Shown here: piece by piece, positions 38,782 through 48,517 of the stretch
How positions within the stretch are numbered: the stretch's first letter is position 1
Layout: the number at the start of each line of letters is the position of its first letter
Origin: Ruminiclostridium herbifermentans
Lineage (GTDB): Bacteria > Bacillota > Clostridia > Acetivibrionales > DSM-1351
DNA: 64,000 bases
Reading direction: 5' to 3'
NCBI RefSeq assembly: GCF_005473905.2
Contig: NZ_CP061336.1
Coordinates: 3,278,501-3,342,500 of the forward strand
Position numbers and translations under genes: made by a program
The notes under the pieces: model-generated
The model's database searches: none
What the model saw: only the letters and a program-made list of their open reading frames with translations
Told to the model about the DNA's origin: nothing

Positions 38782-39228
38782 TTATATCTCTCCCTTTTTT
38801 ACAATAAGCGGTTTCTTATAAAAATAGAAACACATGGCAATTCTGCATGCTATAATTTGAACAATCATTATTATTAATGTTACCGTATGTCTCGGTGCGC
38901 TTATTACAGCATAACCCTTAGCGAGAATTTCCTCTGCAATAGATAAAATAATTAAATGAATCATTAACATAGAGCTCAACGGATACAACCATGGCAATTT
39001 AATATAACACTTCCTAAAGGCAGGAACCCATCCCGTTATAGCCAAAATAAATCCACTTAGAAACACAAAAGCCAATCCAATGGTTGAAGTTGCAAATCCT
39101 GTATTTATCATTCCCATAATATTTATAAAGAAAATCATAGGAATAGCTATTAACATGAAAAGAATCACCCATAATAGTACGCCAAAAAACCATAAAAAGG
39201 CAAAAATATTAGATATAGCATTTTTCAT
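38782..39228 (-). CDS. Four-helix membrane protein of unknown function
   Basis: 148 residues with four hydrophobic helices (about 10-36, 46-66, 82-98 and 116-134) and short polar loops. I do not recognise it. AAGGAGGCG, part of which overlaps the end of the preceding ATPase gene, precedes the ATG; the gap is 4 bases. Its place between the ATPase and the single-pass protein suggests a membrane assembly. Confidence 0.6.
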   Translation of the reverse strand: MKNAISNIFAFLWFFGVLLWVILFMLIAIPMIFFINIMGMINTGFATSTIGLAFVFLSGFILAITGWVPAFRKCYIKLPWLYPLSSMLMIHLIILSIAEEILAKGYAVISAPRHTVTLIIMIVQIIACRIAMCFYFYKKPLIVKKGEI

Positions 39229-39232
39229 AGTT

Positions 39233-42200
39233 CTACGCCTCCTTTATATCTTGGTCTGTTATAGTTGTAAGTGCTTCCTTTGTATAATTGCCTGTAGTAC
39301 TAAGTCTTAATGCTTGATTGTTTAAAGAACGCTCATAAATATTTCTTACATACCTACCATTTCCAAACTGTTTGCTTTCTTTCGCCGCTTCAATCTTCTC
39401 TGACAGCACTTTCTTTGCACTATCGCTTAAGACATATCCTTGCTCCGAATACAATCCATCAGCAATCTGAAGTAATTCCTCTGTAGAATAATCTGGAAAC
39501 TCAATTATATTCGCAAATCTTGATTGTAATCCAGCATTCTTCTGTAAAAATCTCTGCATATCTTCACTATATCCCGCTAGAATAACAACCAATCTATCTC
39601 TATTGTCATCCATCATTTTAACGAGAGTATCAATGGCTTCCTGACCAAAATCATTTTCTCCACCTTGAGCAAGTGCATATGCTTCATCAATAAAAAGCAC
39701 CCCATCTAATGCTGTCTCTATTACCTGTCTGGTTTTTATTGCAGTCTGTCCAACATAACCAGCCACAAGTCCAGATCGGTCAGTTTCTACAAGTTTATTG
39801 GTACGAATGGCATTCATATTATATAAGACATTTGCAACGGTACGCGCCATCATAGTCTTTCCTGTTCCTGGATTCCCAGCAAATATCATATGCATGGTTT
39901 GAGTATTATCAGTCTTCAATCCAGCTTTCTTTCGCTCTTCCAGCATCTTCAATCTTGCATTCAAACTTCTTATATATCTCTTTACCGATTCAAGACCAAT
40001 TACCTTTGACAACTCTATTTCTAAGTCAAACTTATCATTGACATCCTTTTTAGGTTGAATATCTTCAGAAGTAATGGTTGTCAATTCCTTAGTACTTACA
40101 TCATCTAATGCAATTCTAAAACTTTGCCTTCGAATAATATCTTCAACAAAATTTCTAACCATTCTTCCATTTCCCGATGATTCATTAGAATGACGCTTTA
40201 ATGTATTTATCCTAGCTTTAAATTGGCTTTGTGCTTCTTGAGTCAAAACAAATCCTCTACCTGCTATCATTCTCAAGCCGATAAGGTACAATTCATCTGC
40301 TGAATAATCTGGAAATTCAATTTTCAAAGGAAATCTTGACTCCAATCCTGAATTTGCTTTCATGAAATCAGCCATTTCCTTACTGTATCCTGCAAGTATT
40401 ACAAGAATCTCTCCTCTGTAATCTTCAATAAGCTTTACTAATGTATCAATGCACTCTTGTCCGAAACTACTTCCATCATTTGTAATAGAATATGCTTCAT
40501 CGATAAAAAGAACTCCACCTAATGCAGACTTAAACACATCTTCCGTTTTCTTAGCCGTTTGTCCAACATAGCTAGCTATCAGTCCTGATTTATCAACCTC
40601 AACCAAATGACCTTTTTTAAGAATATCCATTGAATGAAACATATCAGCAACTATTCGAGCCATAGTTGTTTTTCCAGTTCCCGGATTCCCAACAAATATC
40701 ATATTTAATGATTGTGATGTATCAACATTTATATTTGCACTTTTACGTTTTTTATTGGCCTGAAGCAGAGCGTATTGAGTACGTATAAAATTCTTCACTT
40801 CATCCATACCAATAACTTCGGATAAGCTCTTTTCTAAATCAAATTCCTTTTTCTCATACAAGCCAAAATCAGAAGCATCAAGTAATTCCAAATCTGATGA
40901 AGGATTTTGTTCTATTCTCTTTGATTGTTTTAATATAGCTGCCTCAATTACATTTCGAACTAATCTACCATTGCCACCATCATTTCTTCCCTTAATCTGG
41001 CTCTTTTCAAAAACATACTTAAGGCCTTCTTCACATTCTGATGATATTTTATATCCTTTTGAATGTGCTGTAATCTTGGCAATTTCATACATTTCGTCAA
41101 CAGAATAATCTTCAAAATGAACAACATTTGGAAATCTTGACTTAAGACCTGTATTTGTTTTTAAGAACTCTTGCATTTCATCATCATAGCCTGCAAGAAT
41201 CACAACTAGGTCCTCTCTATTATCTTCAATGCCTTTAACAAGAGCGTCAATTGCTTCTTGTCCAAAAGTGTCATGCTTATCTCTGCACAATGAATATGCT
41301 TCATCAATAAAAAGAACTCCACCCTTTGCTCCATTTATAACCTCTGTTGTCTTTACTGCAGTATGTCCAGCATACTGCCCCACTAAGTCTGCCCTTGTCA
41401 CTTCCGACAAGTGGCCTGATGATAATACTCCAATAGCTTTTAAATACTTCGCAACAATACGAGCAATTGTTGTTTTACCTGTACCAGGGTTTCCCGCAAA
41501 TATCATATGCATTGAAATGTCTGACTTTTTCAAACCTTTTCCTTCACGCATTTGCTGAACTTTAAAGTTTGTTTCTAAATCCAATACATATTCCTTAACA
41601 GCCTTCAATCCAATTACATTGTTCAACTCTTTCTTAGCTTCTTCTAATTCAAGAGCATTATAGTTTTTAATGAATTGTGAAACCTTAATGATTTCTCCAC
41701 CTTTTAAGTTTACGTAAAAGTCATTATCATATGTGATATGAACAGACTCATCATCCCATAACTTATCCTGAAGTTTCATTTCTGACAAAGGTTCAAAAAT
41801 ATTGTTATTTATATAATCTTCTAACCCTTTTACTCCAGAGACTTCGCTATACCTTTTACCTATTTCATCAAACACAACTTCATCAAAGGTTACATTAATA
41901 TGTAAATTAGTTTTGCAGTTAGTGGCCAACTTGGTACATAAAGTATACGCTAAATCTCTCGCTTGAGATTTTGAAATACCCTCCAAACAGATAATATCTC
42001 CAATTTCTTTAATAATCTTATTTCCTAGTGTAGATATTATTTTGTTTTGTGATACTTGGGTTGTTAATACAAAGAACTTACCATTACTGGTTATTTCAGA
42101 AACTAATTCTGTATTCAAGACACCAGTAGCTTCAACTAAGCTCCCATTGCTAACCATATATCTTTTGGAGAGTTTATAACATCCTACTGCCATCAATTGA

Positions 42201-42874
42201 TAGAGAATATCCAATTGTGCAGTTGTCATATTTTCTACATTCTCAAATACAACTACTTCTGTATTCTTGTTAAGCACCTTGTATAAATCACTGGTAAACA
42301 AAATGTTTGATGAATCAGCCCCGTATTGTCCCATATCCATCGAAATGGTCTCTGCATATCTAAAAATCTTTTTAGACTTTAATATATGACAAATACACTT
42401 GACCGCATAATTCTTACCCCTGCTTTCAGAGCCAATTATCAGTATAGAATTTTTAGGTTTAACATTATCATATCCTCTGACATATGGCCTCTCAAAAGCC
42501 TTAGCCAAGGCCTTCCTATCCTCTTCACTACCTATCCAATACTTTTTAAATTCATTTGGTAATTCATCAAATACTTCCGAAGCTTTAGACGCAACCTTAT
42601 TCTCATCTTTTGTACTTGTAAACGTATTGCTTTGCGCCTTTGATTGCTGTATTTGTGATAATGGTTGCTGAAATGAAACTCCTCCATGTACTTGCATCTT
42701 TTCATATGATGATGCTTGATTCTGTGCTCCTTGACTTGCATATGTCTGATTATTTGAAGTCACATAGTTTTTTGTCTTATTAGATTTCGCAATGAAGCCT
42801 CTCTCATCAACGCAAGCCTTTATCTGATATTCTGGAAACAAAAATCGTATAATACTTTTAATGTCTTTTGCCAT
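39233..42874 (-). CDS. Giant AAA+ ATPase: one degenerate ClpB-like module plus three CbxX/CfxQ (SpoVK-like) modules
   Basis: 1213 residues. A polar Gln/Ser-rich linker (about 35-100) precedes a first module (about 105-370) that resembles the ClpB D2 fold; its Walker A is broken (GSESRGKN, 148-155) and Walker B reads VVVFENVEN. Three CbxX/CfxQ modules follow, each with Walker A GNPGTGKT (461-468, 729-736, 1000-1007) and FIDEAYS/A Walker B, plus GNGRxVRN or GNGRYVRN sensor-2 segments. The C-terminal three are near-copies of each other, so tandem duplication is likely. Operon order is DUF4236 gene, this gene, two membrane proteins. Role unknown; CbxX modules remodel protein complexes in sporulation, Rubisco activation and type VII secretion. 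Confidence 0.88.
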   Translation of the reverse strand: MAKDIKSIIRFLFPEYQIKACVDERGFIAKSNKTKNYVTSNNQTYASQGAQNQASSYEKMQVHGGVSFQQPLSQIQQSKAQSNTFTSTKDENKVASKASEVFDELPNEFKKYWIGSEEDRKALAKAFERPYVRGYDNVKPKNSILIIGSESRGKNYAVKCICHILKSKKIFRYAETISMDMGQYGADSSNILFTSDLYKVLNKNTEVVVFENVENMTTAQLDILYQLMAVGCYKLSKRYMVSNGSLVEATGVLNTELVSEITSNGKFFVLTTQVSQNKIISTLGNKIIKEIGDIICLEGISKSQARDLAYTLCTKLATNCKTNLHINVTFDEVVFDEIGKRYSEVSGVKGLEDYINNNIFEPLSEMKLQDKLWDDESVHITYDNDFYVNLKGGEIIKVSQFIKNYNALELEEAKKELNNVIGLKAVKEYVLDLETNFKVQQMREGKGLKKSDISMHMIFAGNPGTGKTTIARIVAKYLKAIGVLSSGHLSEVTRADLVGQYAGHTAVKTTEVINGAKGGVLFIDEAYSLCRDKHDTFGQEAIDALVKGIEDNREDLVVILAGYDDEMQEFLKTNTGLKSRFPNVVHFEDYSVDEMYEIAKITAHSKGYKISSECEEGLKYVFEKSQIKGRNDGGNGRLVRNVIEAAILKQSKRIEQNPSSDLELLDASDFGLYEKKEFDLEKSLSEVIGMDEVKNFIRTQYALLQANKKRKSANINVDTSQSLNMIFVGNPGTGKTTMARIVADMFHSMDILKKGHLVEVDKSGLIASYVGQTAKKTEDVFKSALGGVLFIDEAYSITNDGSSFGQECIDTLVKLIEDYRGEILVILAGYSKEMADFMKANSGLESRFPLKIEFPDYSADELYLIGLRMIAGRGFVLTQEAQSQFKARINTLKRHSNESSGNGRMVRNFVEDIIRRQSFRIALDDVSTKELTTITSEDIQPKKDVNDKFDLEIELSKVIGLESVKRYIRSLNARLKMLEERKKAGLKTDNTQTMHMIFAGNPGTGKTMMARTVANVLYNMNAIRTNKLVETDRSGLVAGYVGQTAIKTRQVIETALDGVLFIDEAYALAQGGENDFGQEAIDTLVKMMDDNRDRLVVILAGYSEDMQRFLQKNAGLQSRFANIIEFPDYSTEELLQIADGLYSEQGYVLSDSAKKVLSEKIEAAKESKQFGNGRYVRNIYERSLNNQALRLSTTGNYTKEALTTITDQDIKEA

Positions 42875-42891
42875 AATGTATCATCCCCGTT

Positions 42892-44367
42892 TTAGTTTAA
42901 ATAATTGCTAATATATCTTATCCATTTACGAACATGCTTAACCAATTCTGACAAGTCACCTTCTACTTGGTTCCACTTCCCATTAGCTCCCATCTTATAA
43001 CTAATCCAGCCTTTATCATCAAAGAGACTCATACTTCCGATTTTTGTTCCTTTATATATAATGTCTGTCGTTCCGTCATTTTGTCTCTTACACTTATATG
43101 TCAAAGGCAGATTTGCATCTATTAAGTTAGTTTTAAAAGCATTCAATATTTCCTGCTCAAAACTATTAGCATCAAATGAATCATTCACTTCATCCGAAAC
43201 TAATTTTTCCTGTTTTCCACTGGTAATTTCCTCAGCAGAATAGATATTCTCTAAATCATCGCTTTGTTTAATATGCTTGATTTCTTGTTCTTCCTGAATC
43301 CTTGCCTGTTTAGCTTCATCAATCATAGCACTAACAGTATTACTAAATGCCTCTGCATTACTGAGATTAGAAATATATATGATAGCATTAAAACCTGTAC
43401 TAGATTGAAACATAATCTTGCCATAATTACATTCAGGAAGTTGCCTATTATTCTTAAATCTCTTGTCTGGTCCGCCGTTCTTATTCACATATTGCCATGC
43501 ATGTCCTATTACAGTAGCGTCTTTTGCAACAGTACCGCTCTCAACAAAAACCTGATTCTCTACTCTTATATTGAGGTCAGAATACTCAATAACTCCCCAT
43601 CCCTTTTTTCCTTTAACAATTAATCTATCAGGTAAGATAAAAACATTATCTTTTCTAAGTTTCACATGATAACAAATAGCGTCTGTTTTCAAGAAATAAG
43701 GGGTTTTCTTTTTAAATTTATTTACTTTTCTCTTTACACTATGAGCTGCTCCAGCGTGTATTTTGGTTGAACTATTTGCATTAATTGTATCAATCTGCCA
43801 TGCCATCTTTGTTTTACATAAATACTCCATGGCTTGATTCAGCATTTGGATTCTTCTATTTCCATATTCGTCAAAATCATAATCCAAATGTATTTTTTGA
43901 GTAGTTCTCAAATATATTAATCCACTAATACCTAATATAGTTAAAATAATCATTAGTGGCATGGATGTCATTAATACAGCCGAAACTACAATTGTCCAGA
44001 TTAATATTGCCCTAATCAGTGAATACTTTTTAATCGCAGCCAAAAACTCCTGTGTATTATCTGTAGCATAATCTTTTACATTAGCATCAGACGCCTGGTA
44101 AACAACATTCCCCTCTTCAGGTGATGCATAACTTGATGCATTTAGACTATTATTGATACGCGAACGAGATTTGTTATTTCCTTTTCCACTATCACTTGTC
44201 CATGATAATCCTGTCCCTGGAATAGAATAAGTTTTTCGCGTTCCACCGCCTGCTTTTTTTGTTACTCTATAGCCTTTTGTCCCCCAACTATATCCAACTC
44301 CTGATTTGCTAAGATTGACTCTAAACCCACCACCCAAATTAATACTTTTCCTATACCGAAATCCCAT
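42892..44367 (-). CDS. DUF4236-containing membrane protein
   Basis: 491 residues. The N-terminus MGFRYRKSINLGGGFRVNLS through GTGLSWTS (about 1-57) is a clear DUF4236 domain, a Gly-rich beta module of unknown function. A polar linker leads to two close membrane helices (about 117-152), then a cytoplasmic domain of about 300 residues with RFKNNRQLPECNYGKIMF and VIGHAWQYVNKNGGPDKRF. A C-terminal part (about 400-490) contains YKGTKIGSMSLFDDKGWISY. AAGGAG precedes the ATG. It is the first gene of the four-AAA operon, 17 bases upstream of the ATPase. Confidence 0.8.
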   Translation of the reverse strand: MGFRYRKSINLGGGFRVNLSKSGVGYSWGTKGYRVTKKAGGGTRKTYSIPGTGLSWTSDSGKGNNKSRSRINNSLNASSYASPEEGNVVYQASDANVKDYATDNTQEFLAAIKKYSLIRAILIWTIVVSAVLMTSMPLMIILTILGISGLIYLRTTQKIHLDYDFDEYGNRRIQMLNQAMEYLCKTKMAWQIDTINANSSTKIHAGAAHSVKRKVNKFKKKTPYFLKTDAICYHVKLRKDNVFILPDRLIVKGKKGWGVIEYSDLNIRVENQVFVESGTVAKDATVIGHAWQYVNKNGGPDKRFKNNRQLPECNYGKIMFQSSTGFNAIIYISNLSNAEAFSNTVSAMIDEAKQARIQEEQEIKHIKQSDDLENIYSAEEITSGKQEKLVSDEVNDSFDANSFEQEILNAFKTNLIDANLPLTYKCKRQNDGTTDIIYKGTKIGSMSLFDDKGWISYKMGANGKWNQVEGDLSELVKHVRKWIRYISNYLN

Positions 44368-44629
44368 GTTATGAATTCTCCTTAGTTTTCAGCATTTATT
44401 TTTTTAATCAAATAACCATCTGTTGAAACTGCATAAATGTCACCACATTCTACTGTTGTCAAAGATGCAGTTTCCTAATATATTGCATCAAAAAATGATT
44501 AAAAAGTTTGAATATATTAACTATCATTTTTATACTTTTTAATATATTATGACCTAAAAACTCTAAAAACTCTCAATGGACTAAATAATCTATGTATTTT
44601 CAAAATTCTAAAAGCATTGTTGATTGATG

Positions 44630-44797
44630 AAATTGATGAAAAGTCTGCTGGTTTCTCTGAATTTATTGGAATTGCCCAAGCACGGCCAAACTTTGTCACA
44701 CCTTCAATTTTCCTTCAGAACACATTATCTGAACTGTTCTTTCTTTCAATTTCCATTTTATTGCCATTTCTTGAACTGTTGTGTAGCCTTCTATCAT
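44630..44797 (-). pseudogene. Remnant of a small helix-turn-helix protein, frameshifted
   Basis: From ATG 44797 the minus strand reads MIEGYTTVQEMAIKWKLKER and TVQIMCSEGKL, then meets a stop; a one-base shift restores IEGVTKFGRAWAIPINSEKP. This is the pattern of a common clostridial DNA-binding helper of about 60-70 residues, often found in accessory regions. The rest of the 630-base gap holds a short open stretch (44388-44473, ending TDGYLIKKINAEN) that looks like the tail of a lost gene, and no promoter I would defend. Confidence 0.65.
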
Positions 44798-44953
44798 AAT
44801 TCTTCTCAACAAACAAGATTAACCATTTTTTTCTATTATAACAAAGTATACACGCTTAAGCGAAAATTATCAATCTAATCATTAATACACGAGTCAAAAC
44901 CACCAGCTTAACTTAATGACATTAGGCTTAGACAGGGGGATTATAAACAAATA

Positions 44954-44980
44954 AAAGAGGCTAATCAGCTAGTCTCTTTT
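44954..44980 (-). terminator. Terminator of the CoiA-like gene
   Basis: AAAGAG (44954-44959) pairs with CTCTTT (44974-44979), with inner CTA/TAG pairing, and TTTATTTG follows on the minus strand. Confidence 0.7.
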
Positions 44981-44995
44981 TGGTTCTTATATTAA

Positions 44996-46144
44996 TTATT
45001 CAATATTTTGATATATTTGTTTTGCTTTGATCTCACACTTTTCAATAACAATTAAAACATAATCTAACCCTTCTCTATTGGCACAATCTTTTAAAGCCTT
45101 AATATAATTAGGATAATCAAAATGATTTTGAATTAAAGCCATCAACTTAAACTTATTATCATTAACCGCAATATTATTCCTAATATTATAACAGTATGAT
45201 CTTACCTTATAAATAAAACATGACAAAGTTAAGTCAAATGGAACAGAATAAATAATATCAAAAGTTCTTTTTTTCTTTTTTTGCTTAATAGAATTAATTT
45301 GATTGTAAGTAATATTTTGTTTAGTTGTAATCTTTTGTTTTGATATATATGGTATATCAGTAGTAATTAATTCAGCTTCATCCTTTTCATACTTGCATGA
45401 ATAATTATCAGGAATTTGCTCACTAATTATTTCTGATTCTGAATTCATTTTATAATCAGAATCCTCATCGAATTTAACATCAAATATTCCATCAATTGAA
45501 ACATTAAACAGGTCAATGTCAAAACTTCTCTTTAATCTCGTTTGATACTTAGATGATGGTCTAATAAATTTATGTAACTCAAATTCATTATTAGAAGCAT
45601 ATACTACAATGCCATTAGGATTATTGTCTGAAGCATAATACTCTAAACTACTCTTGTTATAAGTACTAACTGTACTAGGATTATCGATAATGACTGCTAA
45701 AAAACGATTACCTATATTTTGATAAGATTCTATCTTTGACTTAATCCTTCTTATTTGACTTATTTTAAAGAATTCGATTGCTAGTTTTTTATTATCTTTT
45801 TGTAAAAGAATACTTGAGAATAATTTATCGTCATGGAAATAATCAATAGCTACATTACCATTAAAATTAGCTTTTAGAATAGTGTATAATTTCAATTTAA
45901 TTTTTTGGATATCCTCTGAGAATTCTCTACTGTATATACATTCTTTTTTATCCTTATGTGCAAAATATGGTTCTCTTATATTCCCAGCACCAAGGCGTAC
46001 AGGCTTTTTACAACATGGACAAATTAAAGCATTTGAATATCCTTTTAGTCTAATTTCTTCACGCTCTATTGATTTATATACTCCATATTCATCTTTTAAA
46101 TCAGATGCAATAAAATCTACTCCTTCAATAATACATTTAAGCAT
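44996..46144 (-). CDS. CoiA-like protein with zinc ribbon and nuclease-like domain
   Basis: 382 residues. A zinc-binding cluster CPCCKKPVRLGAG (42-54) with downstream His63 (YFAHKDKKEC) and Cys69 matches the competence protein CoiA family. After it comes NVAIDYFHDDKLFSSILLQ then KKLAIEFFKISQI, spaced like the Asp and Glu-x-(Phe) of a PD-(D/E)xK-type nuclease core. The C-terminal half is not recognised. CoiA proteins bind DNA during transformation; many clostridial copies lie in defence islands, as here beside BREX, so a defence nuclease is possible. AGTAGGAG precedes the ATG; single gene. Confidence 0.7.
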   Translation of the reverse strand: MLKCIIEGVDFIASDLKDEYGVYKSIEREEIRLKGYSNALICPCCKKPVRLGAGNIREPYFAHKDKKECIYSREFSEDIQKIKLKLYTILKANFNGNVAIDYFHDDKLFSSILLQKDNKKLAIEFFKISQIRRIKSKIESYQNIGNRFLAVIIDNPSTVSTYNKSSLEYYASDNNPNGIVVYASNNEFELHKFIRPSSKYQTRLKRSFDIDLFNVSIDGIFDVKFDEDSDYKMNSESEIISEQIPDNYSCKYEKDEAELITTDIPYISKQKITTKQNITYNQINSIKQKKKKRTFDIIYSVPFDLTLSCFIYKVRSYCYNIRNNIAVNDNKFKLMALIQNHFDYPNYIKALKDCANREGLDYVLIVIEKCEIKAKQIYQNIE

Positions 46145-46407
46145 ATAATCTCCTACTTTATTATCTTTTCACTTTTCTCATTATGTCGATTTGCCTATAC
46201 TGTTTGTATTGTTATATTGTATTCGACCCCTTTTCAAGTATTTTGATGAGTTTGTGTCCCTTTACTCGAATTTTAACACCATTAATCTTCTCAAATCAAA
46301 TTCTACTCAACTTTTTTTGAATCCAATTTGTATAGCACTTTGTGTAACTGATGATTCGATTATAGTGAATATAAATTATAAAGTCTAATTTTACTCACAA
46401 AACAAAA
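46145..46407. other. Intergenic region before the BREX terminator
   Basis: About 260 AT-rich bases between the CoiA-like gene and the BREX terminator. I see no gene, repeat or convincing promoter, although the CoiA-like gene must be transcribed from here. Confidence 0.4.
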
Positions 46408-46454
46408 GAACCCAGCTGTCACAAGGTCTTAAAAAACCTTGAAACAACTGGGTC
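46408..46454 (-). terminator. Terminator of the BREX operon
   Basis: A long hairpin (46408-46426 against 46437-46454; CCCAG/CTGGG, TGT/ACA and CAAGG/CCTTG blocks) followed on the minus strand by TTTTGTTTTG. It lies 20 bases past the brxL stop. Confidence 0.88.
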
Positions 46455-46473
46455 CTCACATATTAAATTGTTT

Positions 46474-48504
46474 TTAATCAACGCCCAAAGCTTTAAATAC
46501 ACAATCCTCTGGCGAACTATAGAACGATATTTGGAACCTAGAGAATAAATCCGCAGGAACGGTAGGAATATCTACCGCAGATGCCATTGGTATGAGCACT
46601 TTTTTTGCCCCAGAATCCAAACAAACCTGCAGAACACTAGCAAGCTCATCGACCTTGGTGATTGTCCCACCTATAGTCATCGAACCAAGAATAACCAATT
46701 GACTCTGAACAGGCTTCCGCAGAGCTCCACTACATAATGAGACAAATGCTGCAAGGCCAAGTTCTTCGGTCATTCCGACTCCCTGCAAATCCTGTATATG
46801 CATCAGAAAGTCCGTTGTATCGGTATGAATACCACTGCTGATACTTTTTTTATTCGCTTTGAAATAATTATAAGCAATACCCAGGTTCTCCCGAGCACCA
46901 CGATTAGAGCCAATACCTGTTTTTTCAAATTTTCCTGTCCCCGGTACAGCTTCATTCTCTATTTTATATACTCCAAATACTCCAGTATCACTTCTTCCAA
47001 CTGTATAAAGATGCCCAGGCTTGCTAATCCCTTCTGGAATCAGTTTTCCTCCCCCTTGTTCTGGCACTGCAACAAAGTGTTCTTCAAAGGTCTCATTATC
47101 GATATATGAGAAATGGATATCATAAAACTCCATTCCACCTATCTTTTTCAACTGTTCCTTCACACGTCGCCGGCACTCAAGAGCATATTCAAGCACCTCT
47201 ACAACGTCTTCCTTTTCAAACTCTCCATGAGGATATACCAGTTTCATTAATCCAGATACGGTTCTTCGCACTGCTATAGTATCACGCTGGTTCAGATTGC
47301 TCCCCAACCGAAAATATTTATCAAACGCATCCCCGAATGTCCTTTTCCTCATTTCTCGCAAGTATTCAGCGAGATAGTCGGTAATAAAGCCATATTCATT
47401 GGTAAAGTGCTCCGGCTTGAATTTTGGAACTTCCCAGCCTGGGATATAACAATGCATACGATCAAAAAATGCAGTATCATAAGCCATAGCTTCAGGAAAT
47501 GGTTCAAACAGGTGAGAAGTCTTTAAAAGCACTTCAACTGATTGATTTATATTGCCGACGAATACCATGGAAGCGTTAGCGTTCTTTTCTTCACGCCCCC
47601 TTGCAAAACTTCCAGAGGCCATATAATCTTTCATAATCTGAATTCCGTCTTTATCTTTAAATGTAATTCCTGCAACCTCATCAAAAGCTACACAATCCCA
47701 CAACCCAACAAGTCCAACTTTCTTGCTGCTCATATTATAGAAAAGGTTGGCAACTGTGGTTTGCCCTCCTGAAACCAGAATACTATTCGGACTGATTTCT
47801 TTATAAATATGAGACTTACCCGTACTTCTTGGCCCAAGTTCGCAGAGGTTGAAATTATTCTCAACTAGCGGAACCATACGAGCTAACATGTGCCATTTTA
47901 CTCTATTGTCAAGCTTTGTTGGCTCAAGACCTACAGAGCGGAGGAGAATACTAATCCATTCATCTTTAGCAAACCTTCTACGGCCTTCATAGAGTTCATC
48001 CATATCCATATTAGCAAGCTGAATCGGAGTGAGCTCATCAATAACGAAAGGGCTTACTCCACGAGTTTCCTCATTAAATTCATAGGACATTTTTACAATG
48101 CACCAGATACCACCTGCAAGAAGCTTTTCGTATCTCTTAATATAGTCTGAATGTATAATGACTTCCTTTATTCCTAAATTTGAGAAAACAGCCTCATATA
48201 TGTCTTTTTTCTCATTTAGGCGAGCCTCAACCTTATCAATAACGGTATACATTCCCATCTCACGGATTTTGGATTTTATTTTTTCTGCTTCATCTGGACG
48301 TACAAAATTTCTTGAAATTATATCCTTTACCCGCTCTACGCCATCGTTAATACTTGCTTCATCATCTGTGGCACAATACATTCCAAGTAAGTATTCCAAG
48401 ACATAAACTGGAACATTGGCTCCTTCTTTAATTTTTTTTGTCAGATCTTTTCTAACTACCTTGCCAGCAAAAACTTCATTGAGTTTCTGATTAAGTTCCG
48501 ACAC
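46474..48504 (-). CDS. brxL: BREX protein BrxL, AAA+ with Lon-like C-terminal domain
   Basis: 676 residues, last gene of the type 1 BREX operon; BrxL is an AAA+ DNA-binding effector needed for phage defence. Walker A is ELGPRSTGKSHIYKEIS (about residues 220-236) and Walker B lies in LWDCVAFDEVAG. The C-terminal Lon-like domain (about 560-676) reads MTEELGLAAFVSLCSGAL where Lon has its catalytic Ser, and VDELASVLQ where it has its Lys, so the dyad seems absent. The frame is open to 48534; the GTG at 48502-48504 after AGGTGGT is preferred (MSELNQKLNEVFAG). Confidence 0.93.
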   Translation of the reverse strand: MSELNQKLNEVFAGKVVRKDLTKKIKEGANVPVYVLEYLLGMYCATDDEASINDGVERVKDIISRNFVRPDEAEKIKSKIREMGMYTVIDKVEARLNEKKDIYEAVFSNLGIKEVIIHSDYIKRYEKLLAGGIWCIVKMSYEFNEETRGVSPFVIDELTPIQLANMDMDELYEGRRRFAKDEWISILLRSVGLEPTKLDNRVKWHMLARMVPLVENNFNLCELGPRSTGKSHIYKEISPNSILVSGGQTTVANLFYNMSSKKVGLVGLWDCVAFDEVAGITFKDKDGIQIMKDYMASGSFARGREEKNANASMVFVGNINQSVEVLLKTSHLFEPFPEAMAYDTAFFDRMHCYIPGWEVPKFKPEHFTNEYGFITDYLAEYLREMRKRTFGDAFDKYFRLGSNLNQRDTIAVRRTVSGLMKLVYPHGEFEKEDVVEVLEYALECRRRVKEQLKKIGGMEFYDIHFSYIDNETFEEHFVAVPEQGGGKLIPEGISKPGHLYTVGRSDTGVFGVYKIENEAVPGTGKFEKTGIGSNRGARENLGIAYNYFKANKKSISSGIHTDTTDFLMHIQDLQGVGMTEELGLAAFVSLCSGALRKPVQSQLVILGSMTIGGTITKVDELASVLQVCLDSGAKKVLIPMASAVDIPTVPADLFSRFQISFYSSPEDCVFKALGVD

Positions 48505-48517
48505 AAAATCACCACCT

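Noticed and set aside
39233-44367. Type VII secretion (EccA) locus
   Set aside because: CbxX-type modules are shared with EccA, but no EssC/EccC ATPase, WXG100 protein or other secretion gene is nearby.
44617-44878. Plus-strand frames of 60 and 84 codons
   Set aside because: They are antisense to the helix-turn-helix remnant, whose minus-strand reading is convincing.
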